Assembly (NCBI RefSeq): GCF_003711515.1
Contig: NW_021167079.1
Span: 3,111,998-3,175,997 of the forward strand
From: Sodiomyces alkalinus F11
Taxonomy: Eukaryota; Ascomycota; Sordariomycetes; Glomerellales; Plectosphaerellaceae
Length of the DNA: 64,000 bases
Reading direction: 5' to 3'
Position numbers and translations under genes: made by a program. How positions within the stretch are numbered: the stretch's first letter is position 1; each line of letters starts with the position of its first letter. Shown piece by piece: positions 11,501 to 21,050 of the stretch. The notes beneath the pieces are model-generated. The model was not told the origin of the DNA and ran no database searches. It was given only the letters and a program-made list of their open reading frames with translations.

Positions 11501-13500
11501 TATAGAGCTTAGTGGCCAGCTAATATAGTATAAGGCGTCGGTATAGCCAGTACTCGTTAACTCGTAGTTCGCTCTCTAGGTAGGCTGCCTAGGTATTAGT
11601 TTAATCTATAACTGAATACGCGGGAAACTCTTACTTAACCAGGTTATAGGCGTTATCGTGGATTAGGATAGGGTAGTTATCTCTCCGATACCCTTCTTAG
11701 CCGTAGTAGTAGTAGCGAGCTAGCGGGGGCTATCCGTTATTCTAAGCACCTCTCTGCTATCTAGGGCGGTTATCGTATTACTAGGTCGGGCGGCTGTTAT
11801 TACGCCGGTTATTATATCTAGGGCGGGGTCCTCCGTAATAGATCTCCTCGGTATACTAGGCGTTATTAGGCTAGGAAACGGTACCGTTAGCCTGATTAGG
11901 GGTGGTGAAGTATACTAAAGCAGTTATCGTAGGCTAAGGGGCGTGCTTAAGGACGGTATAAAAGGCGTTCTTTAGATTAGACTTCGTGGCGAGGAGGGCT
12001 TAGACCTTCTCCGTGCCTATCCTTTTAGATAAGGCGAGTACTTAGGCGGTAATACCCCTAACGCCTTTAGCTCTATTATAGATAAGGGAAATAGTATACT
12101 TCTTAATGAGGTCGGCGAGCTTATCTATATCTAATCGAGAGGCCGTAGACTCCTAGACTATAGTAGGCCGCCTTAAGATAGTAGGCTAGAAAGCGGCGTT
12201 ATTAGGCCAATTAGACTTAGCCACACCTAGTATAGCGTCCCTATCTATAGGCTTACCCTCTACTTCCTAGATATCCGTAGACTACTCGCGTAGTAGGTCT
12301 AAAAGCAGCTTATAGCTCTTAACTATCTTTCTTAAGTCGGTGCCTCGAATCTTAAGCTTATTAGCGATAAATATATAGATATCCCTATACAGAATAGTAA
12401 GGATAATACCGTAGAGCTCGGAGTCCTCGATAAAAGTACCTTAGACCCGCTCTACCTTAGCCTTCTAGATAGTGATTTACTATAGTAAGTCCCTAATCTA
12501 ATAAACGCTATTAATCTTATACGTCTTATATTTTACCCGAAGCTAATAAACCTCGTAAGAGAAGTTAAGTTAGTAGTTAGGATCTAGATAAGAGAACTCT
12601 TTAACGAGCTTCTTAACTAGATTAGACTAACCACCTTTAACGGTTTAAACCTCTCTGAGTAGGTATTCGATAGCGGGACGAATAGCCGTATCCGTGTATA
12701 GGTTAACGTAGGTGATCTTATCGGCTTTACTAAGGCGGTTAAGCTTAGTATAGTTATCGTACTGCTAAAGGAATGTGGAGAGAGACTTACCACTAAAGCG
12801 GGGAGCTTTAGTAGCGAGGGGATTTAGGGGTACTCTCGACGTAGTAGTAGTAGGGGGTAGGGCTCTAATAACCTCGGTAATAATACTCTCTCGGTCATGG
12901 CTTATTAGGGCTTATAGCAGCTTAATTAGGTCTTTAGCGGTGGTAGGGGAAGCGTTCGAAGCGGGCTAGGCAGTAAAGATAGGCTAGGCAGGGGTAGTAA
13001 TAGGGGTAGTTATCGAAATAATAGCCGGAGCCGCGGTAGACGTAGTAGTCGGCCTAGAAGCGGGCTGAGGTAAGGCCGTAGCCCCGATATCGTGGTTCCC
13101 CTAATTAGGGGCAGCAGAAATAGTAGGCGTAAGAATAAGGGGAATAGCCGGCGAGGGAGCCTTATTATCGGAGTCGCTAACGACGATAATAGGGGTAGGC
13201 TCGCGATACTAAGTCTAAGTGTCTATAGTGTTTTAGGTGTAAGTGTAAGGGGGTAGGCGAATAATAATAATAGGGTTAAGGCGCTTAGGGTGTTTAGGGA
13301 AAGGCTCCTCGAACTAATCGTCTAGCGAGAAGATCCTATAGATGTTCTAGATACTAGCCAGGTTATTATATATATTATCTCGTCTCGATAAAAGTGATAA
13401 GGTCTTTAATAAGAGGGCGGTCCTAGGTTTTACTCCTTAATACTTATCTTCGGGGTTTAGCTTTTCTAACTCACCTTAAAGGAAGAGGCCCCCCACGATC
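5555..13500 (-). pseudogene. Gyp1 gag-pol polyprotein (Gypsy type), RIP-inactivated
   Basis: The minus strand can be read nearly continuously, with stops explained by RIP, one apparent single-base shift near 7895, and the solo LTR at 10962-11452; removing that LTR and one duplication restores frame. Gag shows a Pro/Thr/Ala-rich N-terminus, a capsid-like helical region, and a CCHC zinc knuckle (11671-11712) in which every Cys and His codon has become Tyr. A retropepsin-like segment follows (about 9.7-10.2 kb). Reverse transcriptase has PFINDIIVKGP at 8181-8213, an Asp-to-Asn change of the catalytic pair. RNase H follows, with VxSFLGYITFY and PLTNLL landmarks. Integrase (about 5.9-7.0 kb) has YLVEARYIFMGWVKA and AYYPRAN, typical of the rve core. 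No chromodomain is seen, unlike Gyp2-Gyp4. The 5' boundary is approximate. Confidence 0.85.
10962..11452. repeat. Solo LTR (491 bp) inside Gyp1 gag-pol, lightly RIPed
   Basis: It begins TGTTAC and ends GTAACA. The 5-bp duplication CGGGC flanks it at 10957-10961 and 11453-11457. It retains many CA/TG dinucleotides, in contrast to the surrounding DNA. A TATA-like TATATAAGG lies near 11210. Excising it restores the polyprotein frame. No internal retroelement sequence remains, consistent with LTR-LTR recombination. Confidence 0.93.
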
Positions 13501-14115
13501 AGGAGATTACCTATTAGTAAAAGAATTACACTCACGGATATTAATATTAAAAGCACTACCCGCTAAGTCTTACGAAGAAGTATCACGGCCTACTCACAGG
13601 GTCTATAAAGGTCCTTACTAGACTATCGGGTCCTCTTATAAGGTATTATTATTTCGCTCCTATATTCGGTATTAGCTTTTTATTAGATTTATTAGGGTTT
13701 AGTTACCCTAATCCGGGTAAGCTACTCTCGGCGGTCTTATCTTTTCTTCGCCGTCGTGCGAGGGTCTATCTTAGTTAGTGGTAGGGGTTATAAGCCCCCT
13801 ATCGAGTCTATTCTATATCCGGAATCTAACTCTATCGCGATCTAATCGGTTTCTTCCGCTATAATTACTACCTCCGTGGCGGCGGGTCTTATAATTAGAA
13901 GTATTAATAGTTCTTTAACTCTTACCTAAGCAGTTATTTCTTTTCCTAATCTTATTAGGGCAAATCTCCCCTTAGTCTTAAAGCGTTAAATCCTTCCTTA
14001 GTCGTTATCTTTATATTCTTCTCGGGGTCATTAACTAATAGTCCGTTTAGGAGGGCCGGAACCTCCCTCGAGCGCCTTTATTACTCTAATTAGGGTCAGA
14101 ATACTTTAGGGACGC

Positions 14116-14140
14116 CGAATAAATCCGCCTCCGAGCACCA
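14116..14140 (-). other. Gyp1 primer-binding site candidate
   Basis: Immediately inside the 5' LTR, the minus strand starts TGGTGCTCGGAGGCGGATTT. The complement ends in CCA and looks like a tRNA 3' arm: 7-nt acceptor strand, 5-nt T-stem, then the T-loop. The isoacceptor cannot be named with confidence. Confidence 0.6.
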
Positions 14141-14504
14141 TATTATAACCGGATAAAGACGTAGTGGCACTAGATCGTTAAGATGAAGATCAGATAAAGA
14201 GGTTAGTCCAGTAAAACCACGATGCATAACCAAAACATAACCAATACCGCTATAACCTTTAGCGAAGAAGTAGATCGGTAGTCACTATTCTGATTAGGGC
14301 AACGTAAGTTAAACTAGAAAGATACCTTAAACGTAGAATAAGTAATTATAAAAGAGGATAATAATTATATAATAGTCCCCCGATAGGGACGTCCCGAGCC
14401 TGTCCTTAATATATATATAGGTAGCGGATCCAGCGGCCTTAGAAAGGGGGGTTATATGACCGTCTACCGAACCACTCCAACGCCGTATCTGTGCAGTTAT
14501 AATA
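14141..14504 (-). repeat. Gyp1 5' LTR (364 bp)
   Basis: Terminal inverted ends are TATTATAACCG and, in the left copy, CGGTTATAATA (mutated TGTTA...TAACA type). It shares its last 102 bp with the window start. It carries a palindrome copy at 14290-14299. Downstream sequence from 14505 is Copia pol. Confidence 0.88.
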
Positions 14505-14510
14505 CCTTAA

Positions 14511-16547
14511 AGGGTATTAATAGATAGACTACTAGCAGGAGGTAGGTAGTAATCAGGCTAATAAGTAATAAGTCCTCGTCTATAGATAGGTATATACCTA
14601 TAAATTTAATAAAGAGGGCACCCTCCTTAAGTGTAAGGCACGCCTTGTAGTCCGAGGGGATTAATAAAAACGGTTAAAGACTAAAGATAACTACGTCGTA
14701 ATACTAGCCTCGCGGTCCTTCTGTATACTAATAGCGATCGCCGCCCGATTTAACCTAGAGATAAGGTAGTTCGATACCGTTAACGTATTCGTTAACGCTA
14801 GCCTTAAGAAAGAGGTATTTATAAAGATACCGTAAGGTTACGAAGTACCATGTAAGGTCCTATTACTACGGAAAGCCCTCTTCGGTTTAAGGGTATCGCT
14901 ACTACTATAGTAGGAGGAATTTAGCGGCACGTTATAGAGGATAGGCTTTATAGCCGTCTCTAATAACCCCTATATTATAATCCGCGACGGTTTAATTCTA
15001 TTCTTCTACGTTAACGATATCGGACTTATATACTATAAATACTATAAAACGGACGCCGACGACCTTAAGGCTACCCTTAAGCGAAGCTATAGGTTATTAG
15101 GAGGCGAAGAAATCCGTTAATTCCTAGGAATTAAGGTCCTAAGGGATAGAGCCACCCGTAGATTATAGCTATTATAATCCTCCTATATAGAGAAGATCGC
15201 GGTTAAATACTACGCAGATATACTCTATCGAAAACTACTAAAAGTCCTGTTATTAACAATAAAGCCGCTAATACCCCGCGACGGCACACGCGCGTTTATT
15301 CCCGAGGTCCGTTAGTATCAGGGTATAATCGGTTCTATTCTATACGCCGTTATCGTAATAAGACCCGATATCGTATTCGCCTATTCGAAGCTTTCCTAAT
15401 ATAACGTTAACCCCTCCTCTAACTATCTTAAGAGGGCTTAATAAATACTACTATTCCTATACTATATAAGACACTCCTACCTGAAATTCGGCGGGGATAA
15501 GCTCTTCCTAATAGTAAGCGACGCGTCCTTTAAGGATAATCCAGACCGTAAGAGTTCGTAAGGATATATAATAAAGCTCTTCGGCGGCACTATTAACTAG
15601 AAAGCGGGTAAATAACCGATAGTTATATTATAGGTGTACTGTGAGGAGTGATAGGCGACTGCTGGACGACATAACATCACCTAGGGACTGGTAGGAGCTA
15701 AAGAGGGGGTATCGTGATGAGATTGTTCGTTGAGTCCTCCTAAGACTCTAGGAACTGTAGAAGGCACTCCCCTCTTTATACCTACCCAAGGTCTTCTAAC
15801 CAACTGGGTGGCGAGAGGCCTCCTCAGGACTAAGTTCAGGCGTAAGCTGGTTCCTAAGCTGACCAGCTTACTAGATCTAAGCTGACTTCTAAGCTAACCA
15901 GCTTACTTAACCTCGACGCGTCGTGTCTCTGACGGTCTGACCTGACTACGATCCCCCTATCTATGTATAAGTCTGGTGCCAGTCCTGTGGCAACGTATAA
16001 GCACTGCATATTCTGACAAGTTATAACGTCGTTAACAGAATCGGAACTACTCACTCTTATAGAGGCCGCTAAAAAGACGTTATTCGTTAGCCGGATATTA
16101 AGGGATTTAGAGCTTCGGTTAGACTAATAGTAACTATAGCTATACTACGATAATTAGCAGACTATTAACCTCGTTAATAAGAAGGCATAATGCCTACGGA
16201 TAAGGCTACGGCACGTCGATATACATAACTAGTAAGCGCGCTAGTCAGTATAATAAGGTCTTTTTAAGGTTATATACATTAACACGAAGGAGATAATCGC
16301 GGACGGCTTAATAAAGGCACTGCCGGAGGCAGGAATTAAAAGACTATAGTAATAGCTTAATTTAACGGATTAAAAGGACCGTATCGAGTAGTCTAAACGA
16401 CTACACGAAGAGATTAAACGCGCTAAAGCCACGGCCGTAGTAACGACGAAGGCCCCTAAGGGCGTAGCAGATCCGATGGATATAGATCCGATTAAGCAGA
16501 TCCGACTAATTAGGATTAAGAAACCAATTAAGATAGAAGTGAATTAA
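14511..16547 (+). pseudogene. Cop1 pol fragment: Copia reverse transcriptase and RNase H
   Basis: A plus-strand frame, broken by RIP stops, shows Copia RT landmarks: CKARLVVRGD, a FDTVNVFVNA stretch, then FFYVND at 15001-15018. Catalytic YVDD has become YVND (GAC to AAC). RNase H follows, with a SDASFKDNPD-type segment near 15519 and GTINWKAGKQP before 15621. The frame resumes after the solo LTR with TESELL-type sequence and ends at TAA 16545-16547 after a basic tail. The N-terminal gag, protease and integrase lie before the window, on the other side of Gyp1. It is inactive. Confidence 0.85.
15626..16018. repeat. Solo LTR (393 bp) inside Cop1 RNase H, lightly RIPed
   Basis: The 5-bp duplication AGTTA is at 15621-15625 and 16019-16023. 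It starts TATTA (mutated TGTCA) and ends TGACA. Comparison with Cop2 at about 63,810 shows the uninterrupted site. CA/TG dinucleotides are frequent, so it was hit less by RIP than its host. Confidence 0.9.
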
Positions 16548-16698
16548 ACGGTTAAATAGGGCGGATTTAGATCCCTTTTACGAGGGCGTTTTCCCTTGAC
16601 TATTAATTTTACGATAGAAAAGTTAAGAGCGTTTGGTTTAAACCGAAGCCTCTGATTACTTAGTTAACCTAAGAAGACCCACCTTAACTAAGGGAGTG

Positions 16699-16961
16699 TG
16701 TTGTATAGATATACGGACCACGACGTGGTCTATAGGGGATCTAGGGGGGATCCACGCTATAACTAAGGGCTTCGGATATAATAGGGGCGGATACCGGAAA
16801 AGACCGGATAGGATCTAAATGACTTAGTACCCATAACAGAGTCTTCACCACCTAAATTAAGGGTATAAGAGACTCTCCCAGATATAACTTAATATAACAC
16901 ACACACACGAGATTTCTACTCTACTAAGTTAATCATTAAAAGTGCCTTTTGACGTGCGACA
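16699..16961 (+). repeat. Cop1 3' LTR
   Basis: It begins TGTTGTATAG right after a purine tract (AAGGGAG) and ends GCGACA. The matching 5' LTR of the sister copy is 42053-42334. A CA microsatellite (ACACACACAC) lies near 16905. Confidence 0.85.
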
Positions 16962-16967
16962 ATATAA

Positions 16968-17091
16968 CCTAGGTAGGAGACATTAACATTTTCTTTGGTA
17001 TTTTTAGGTATCGGGCAGAAGTCGGACAGACTCACGAACTCCCCCTGAGGACCAGACAGACAGACAACCACCGCTCTTCTTCCTACCTAGG
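16968..17091. repeat. 124-bp unit with 11-bp terminal inverted repeats, possible MITE
   Basis: CCTAGGTAGGA at 16968-16978 is exactly inverted as TCCTACCTAGG at 17081-17091, with TA-rich sequence outside both ends. There is no coding content. It sits between the Copia LTR and the gene island and could be a small DNA-transposon derivative or a chance hairpin. Confidence 0.4.
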
Positions 17092-17534
17092 TATACAACA
17101 TTGCTTAATTCCTCTCTTTATCCCGTGCAAGTTATATTAGGCTAAAGGTCTACCTTTTATAGCCTTTTGGTTAGGTGGTGAATGGCTACGTCGAGTCTAG
17201 TATGTCTGTCCTTCTATAGTGGATAGTAAGTATCTAAGCTACTGCCTGCTTACTTCTAAACGGATGCCTTTATCTTTACTATTTCTTCGAACTCTCTTAT
17301 AAGTTATACCCCTTGGATAAGAATGAAAATACTATATAAAATGGAAATCTTATATAAAATCAGTCCCTGGTTAAAGAATCCTGGAAGGGCTTACTAATAT
17401 CGGAATATAAGTGTTTCTCTTATCGGAATAAATATTTATTCTGTATTAAAATTCCTAACCTCACGTCCCCCCTTGAACAAACCATTGTCGAGTATTAAAG
17501 TATCTGATAAACCCCCGTCGTACTGTTGAACTTA
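17092..17534. other. Transition region, 3' flank of the next gene
   Basis: AT-rich, partly RIP-like sequence with no gene seen. It is the downstream flank of the minus-strand gene that ends at 17535. Confidence 0.5.
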
Positions 17535-20500
17535 TTAGGGGAGGATAACCTCAGCCAACTGTACCACCCGCGGATTTACGTCCCGCAACCATTTCACCAA
17601 CCGAAGCCCCTGCATCTTGGACCGCCCTAGACGGGTCTCTAGTATAAGCCGCTGTTCCTCCTCCGGCCGCTCCCCGTAGTGCAGCACAACCTCATGCCGA
17701 CTTCTGTCCCTGCTACGGTTATACTGGAATCGCAGCACCCGTCGAGGATCCACTATGATCTCCTCCGCCGTGCCCTCCTTCGCCCGCGCCACGCCGCCGA
17801 TCTCGTCAACCCTAAGACGCGCCGCATCGGCCGCCGACCCTGCCTCCCACTGCCGGGCCCCCTGCCGGAACGCGCACAGGTCTAACGCGTCCGGCTCGCT
17901 CTTCACCACAGCGAAGGGAGACTGGCCCCTCGGGGCGCTGGTACCGGGAGAGTAACGGGAATCCGGCGGCGTATCCGATGGTCGTCGAACCGCGCGCCGT
18001 GCCAGTTCGCCCGGGTTCCCCATCCACCCGGAGCTCGCGGCCCAGTCGCTGTGTCTGCGGCCGAGACTGTCGCTATTCGGCGTACCTGGCATGCCCGGTC
18101 TAGCCGTCACTGCCGGAACGTCCTTCGCCTGAGAGTCGGATGCGTCGCGCGGGACACGTTCGTCCCTAGATCCCGTCGTCTCCCGGCTGTGTTTTGCCAG
18201 GTCTTGCAGGAACCGCGGCCGGTTCTCTCCAAGTTCGACCTCGGCACTCGGTCCCGAGTGATTCGCTCCCTGAGTTTGTGGAGGCTGCATGTGGACACCG
18301 CCGGTGACTGCATTTTGTCGAGACTGAAGTCGTTGCGGTTGATGCTGTTGGGGTTGGCCGACCGGCTCCCTGTCCGTCTGCCCGGCATCGTTCGCGCTAT
18401 TTTCCTCTTTACCCCCATCCACTGCCGGCGCATCAGAGGTGGAAATGGCCGGGGGCGCCATGACATTCTGGCCTCGCATGTCCTGCTGCGACTTCTGTTG
18501 CATCTCACACTTCTCGGAGACCTTGTCTCCTTTGCCATCGTGAGAGGCCTCCCTCTCACCCGACTCCCGGCGTTCTTCCTCTTCGGCGAGGCTAAGTGGA
18601 ACTGGGGTTCCGAGACGCACTTGCAGTTTTTCTCGTTCTCCTTCCTGGTCTTCCTTTCGTCCATTTGGTGATTCGCGTGGCTCGGCCTCTGCGAACAGTC
18701 CAGTGTCTTCCTCCCGTTGATCGGCACCGGAGGTGACGTTATTCGCAGAAGGTTTCTCGGTCCCTGTAGGCCGACCGTCTTTCAATGCAGAAAGAGGACC
18801 ATGTCGTTCTCGGGCGCGGTCGATGCTCGGCGATGGCTGTGGCCCACGACCAGGCGCATTCGACATTAGCACGTCAATGTCCGTGGTGGTCTTCCTTGCC
18901 GATAATCGTGTGCCGGCGGCAGCGCCCAAACGCGAAGGCGTAGTAAGATCGACAAAACTCGTGGCCGGCGGCGGTGTGGTGGCTGTGCTGGGCAGATCTT
19001 CGGTGATCGAATCGGGATTCGACGCAACGTCCTCGTACTCGTAGTCCATGTCGTCCTCGTCATCTAGCGTGGGGATCTCCACATTCCCATCCCGATCCGC
19101 CGTTTCTCCTGGGTGCACGTCCGAGTCCGAGTCACAATCCGTCGCGTCGGGGTCTTCGTCTCTCCCCACGGCCACTTGAACGCCCTTGGCTCCCTTGGCT
19201 CCCTTGGCTCGCATAAGCTGCCGTCCCAGCTTGTGCTGGGCACGCGCACGCATTTCGGGATGGTCCGGGCCTAGAACGGGCACCGGATACATCGGAAAGT
19301 TGGAAAGCTCCACAGCTCGCACCCATCCCTCCCTGGTGCTCTTTCTTTCGAACCAGAGGACGGGGAAGAATCGGTTCTTGACCGACTTGCCCCCATCCTC
19401 GTAGCCCGGCGCCCATCTGGCGATGCCGTCTTGATCGTACCTGTAACATGCTTGGCGATGCGCATCCCGCAAGAGGGACAAGCTGCCCAGTGTGGTGCCG
19501 CCATAGCCGCAGGGAGTGAGATCCTTCCAAGCGAGGATCATAACGACGTACCTGCGAGTTCTCTCGCCCGGCTTCGTTCTCGGGGTCGCGAAGTAGAGCT
19601 CACCAGCCCTGGGATTAGTGATGATACCCAGACCTTTCTGCATGTGTTTGTTGGCATGCTTCTGGGCAACACGGGAAGGGTTTGCAGCTACTATCGCGCT
19701 TTTCCCCTCCAGCGCCTGAGCATTTCCACTGATCGGAAGCATCCCTGTCGCGGTGGGGAGGCTGGTGGCCCCGGGAGCGCCAGGCACAGCAGAGTCTTGC
19801 GTTTCTGGTTGTTTGCACCGGCCCTTCATATTCATGCCGAGTGGTGTGTAGCCATTTTCAAAGGCTTCCTTGACAATCGCGTTATGCTTCTCGGCGAGCT
19901 CTTCATTGCAGCCGAGGACGCGGTACCCCAGCATCCGCACAGCCCGGTCTGAATAGCGTTTCAGTTTGCCATGGGCCTCCGAGTCGAGGTGCTTCATAGC
20001 GGCGTTGATGGCCTGCATACGAAAGTGGACGCCGTGTTCCTCGCACTTGAGGATATACCATTGTCCTTCCCAGCCCAAGATGGCGTGCTTGTACTTGGCT
20101 TTCCCATCTTGGTATACTTCGTCGTACGTCACCGTCCTCTCGCCTTGCGGATTGTCTGATGCTGTCTTGGGGCGTTTGGTGCGGCCGGATTCTTGCGCAC
20201 TGGGTTCCAGTGCCGAAGTACTCTTGCGCTTGGGCGGGCTCCCGCTTTGAACAGAGGCTTGACTGGAAAAGGACACAGAGCGCGCCTTCTTCTGGCTTGA
20301 CACTGGAGCCCTTTCCTGGCTACCCACCGAGGCCGGCCTCGGAGACGGATGCGGGTGGCTCGGGACTGGAGCATGATGAACGGAGGAATTCCTTGCAGAT
20401 CTGATGCCGCCGACGCTGAATCTCTTGGGGAGAGTGGGACGGGCTGCGTTGGATATAGTGGGAGTCACCAGTGAGGGTTCGGGCCGAGGGCCTGACGAGT

Positions 20501-21050
20501 ACGTGGGGTCGGACTTCGGTGTCGCCGTGGTTTTCTGACGACTTGCAAGACCGTCATTGGCGACTTCTTGGTCAATATTTGCAGAACTCGCGGAGGAGCC
20601 AACATTGATACTTTCGTCGCTGCCGTCCCGCGGTGTAGAGCGGTCGTTTCGAAGAGCAATACCAGAGCGTTTAAGCTCTGCTTTAGGGAGTTGCTTGAAT
20701 TCTTCACGTAGGTAGTGGCATACGGCGGCCTTCCTCTCCTTCTCGCAGTCGGCTGTTTTTCTTTCAAAGTCGCTTATCAGAGCGTTAAGGCGCAGGTCGA
20801 GATTGTTGGACATGAGTTCCCGCATCTTTCTGTCAATATCCACGGGGATATCGCTTCGATTTGCCAAACAACCAGCTTCTTCCCTGGCAGCAGCAAGTAA
20901 AGTAGCCCTGGCTTGCGTATACTCTTTCTCTTGAGCCTCCGAGATAAGCTGATATTTGCTCTCGATGGCATCGAGTTGCTTATGGCGGGCGGGGGTAAAA
21001 AAGAGGTCAGGTGAATTACTTCTAGCCATGGCAGGATTTTGAGTTGCCAT
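17535..21050 (-). CDS. Uncharacterised large protein, probably nuclear
   Basis: Intronless ORF of 1171 residues, start MATQNP at 21050, GC-rich with normal codon use and no RIP. I do not recognise a named family. Residues about 20-130 are charged and likely helical or coiled-coil. About 130-300 is Ser/Pro-rich with basic clusters (PPKRKS near 272, RTKRPKT near 290) resembling nuclear localisation signals. Residues about 308-400 form a conserved-looking block, with WYILKCEEHGVHF then a His-containing helix resembling a degenerate Cys/His finger. About 480-590 is a second globular block rich in Trp/Tyr (ELYFATP, RYVVMILAW, WFERKS). About 640-690 is acidic. About 700-1050 is disordered. The last 110 residues form a third folded segment. 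The layout suggests a chromatin or transcription-associated protein; that is inference. It is the gene nearest the transposon border. Confidence 0.85.
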   Translation of the reverse strand: MATQNPAMARSNSPDLFFTPARHKQLDAIESKYQLISEAQEKEYTQARATLLAAAREEAGCLANRSDIPVDIDRKMRELMSNNLDLRLNALISDFERKTADCEKERKAAVCHYLREEFKQLPKAELKRSGIALRNDRSTPRDGSDESINVGSSASSANIDQEVANDGLASRQKTTATPKSDPTYSSGPRPEPSLVTPTISNAARPTLPKRFSVGGIRSARNSSVHHAPVPSHPHPSPRPASVGSQERAPVSSQKKARSVSFSSQASVQSGSPPKRKSTSALEPSAQESGRTKRPKTASDNPQGERTVTYDEVYQDGKAKYKHAILGWEGQWYILKCEEHGVHFRMQAINAAMKHLDSEAHGKLKRYSDRAVRMLGYRVLGCNEELAEKHNAIVKEAFENGYTPLGMNMKGRCKQPETQDSAVPGAPGATSLPTATGMLPISGNAQALEGKSAIVAANPSRVAQKHANKHMQKGLGIITNPRAGELYFATPRTKPGERTRRYVVMILAWKDLTPCGYGGTTLGSLSLLRDAHRQACYRYDQDGIARWAPGYEDGGKSVKNRFFPVLWFERKSTREGWVRAVELSNFPMYPVPVLGPDHPEMRARAQHKLGRQLMRAKGAKGAKGVQVAVGRDEDPDATDCDSDSDVHPGETADRDGNVEIPTLDDEDDMDYEYEDVASNPDSITEDLPSTATTPPPATSFVDLTTPSRLGAAAGTRLSARKTTTDIDVLMSNAPGRGPQPSPSIDRARERHGPLSALKDGRPTGTEKPSANNVTSGADQREEDTGLFAEAEPRESPNGRKEDQEGEREKLQVRLGTPVPLSLAEEEERRESGEREASHDGKGDKVSEKCEMQQKSQQDMRGQNVMAPPAISTSDAPAVDGGKEENSANDAGQTDREPVGQPQQHQPQRLQSRQNAVTGGVHMQPPQTQGANHSGPSAEVELGENRPRFLQDLAKHSRETTGSRDERVPRDASDSQAKDVPAVTARPGMPGTPNSDSLGRRHSDWAASSGWMGNPGELARRAVRRPSDTPPDSRYSPGTSAPRGQSPFAVVKSEPDALDLCAFRQGARQWEAGSAADAARLRVDEIGGVARAKEGTAEEIIVDPRRVLRFQYNRSRDRSRHEVVLHYGERPEEEQRLILETRLGRSKMQGLRLVKWLRDVNPRVVQLAEVILP

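Larger units (their letters stand above)
1..14504 (-). mobile_element. Gyp1: giant RIP-mutated Gypsy-type LTR retrotransposon with accessory ORFs (left LTR cut by window edge)
   Basis: Bases 1-102 repeat as 14403-14504 with the same endpoint, giving two LTR ends. The right LTR (14141-14504) begins TATTATAACCG; the left LTR ends with its reverse complement, CGGTTATAATA. Gag-pol reads on the minus strand, so the right LTR is the 5' LTR. Internal DNA is 103-14140; subtracting the solo LTR at 10962-11452 plus its duplication leaves about 13.5 kb, or roughly 14.3 kb with two 364-bp LTRs, large for a fungal element. Contents in minus-strand order are gag-pol, a gap, an opposite-strand ORF, a gap, and a Ulp1-like ORF. 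The flank at 14505 continues into Copia pol, so Gyp1 inserted into Cop1; the outer duplication cannot be checked because the left end is outside the window. RIP is heavy throughout. Confidence 0.85.
14505..16961 (+). mobile_element. Cop1: 3' part of a Ty1/Copia element, split by Gyp1
   Basis: From 14505 the sequence aligns by eye with 62693-64000 (Cop2), in the same order and orientation. Cop2 is continuous across the point where Gyp1 sits (TACCTTAAGG region), showing Gyp1 inserted into this copy. It ends with an LTR at 16699-16961. A further solo LTR interrupts it at 15626-16018. Confidence 0.88.

Noticed and set aside
12775..12969. Short ORFs with start codons in RIPed DNA (also 42679-42870, 58414-58836).
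   Set aside because: They lie in other frames or strands of decayed gag-pol regions and have no independent support.
15854..16054. 66-residue minus-strand ORF.
   Set aside because: It falls inside the solo LTR bounded by the AGTTA duplication, so it is non-coding LTR sequence.
1..16961. Possible alternative genetic code suggested by frequent in-frame TAG.
   Set aside because: TAG/TAA replace Gln and Trp codons only in CpA-depleted repeat tracts, while the island genes use normal stops; RIP explains it.
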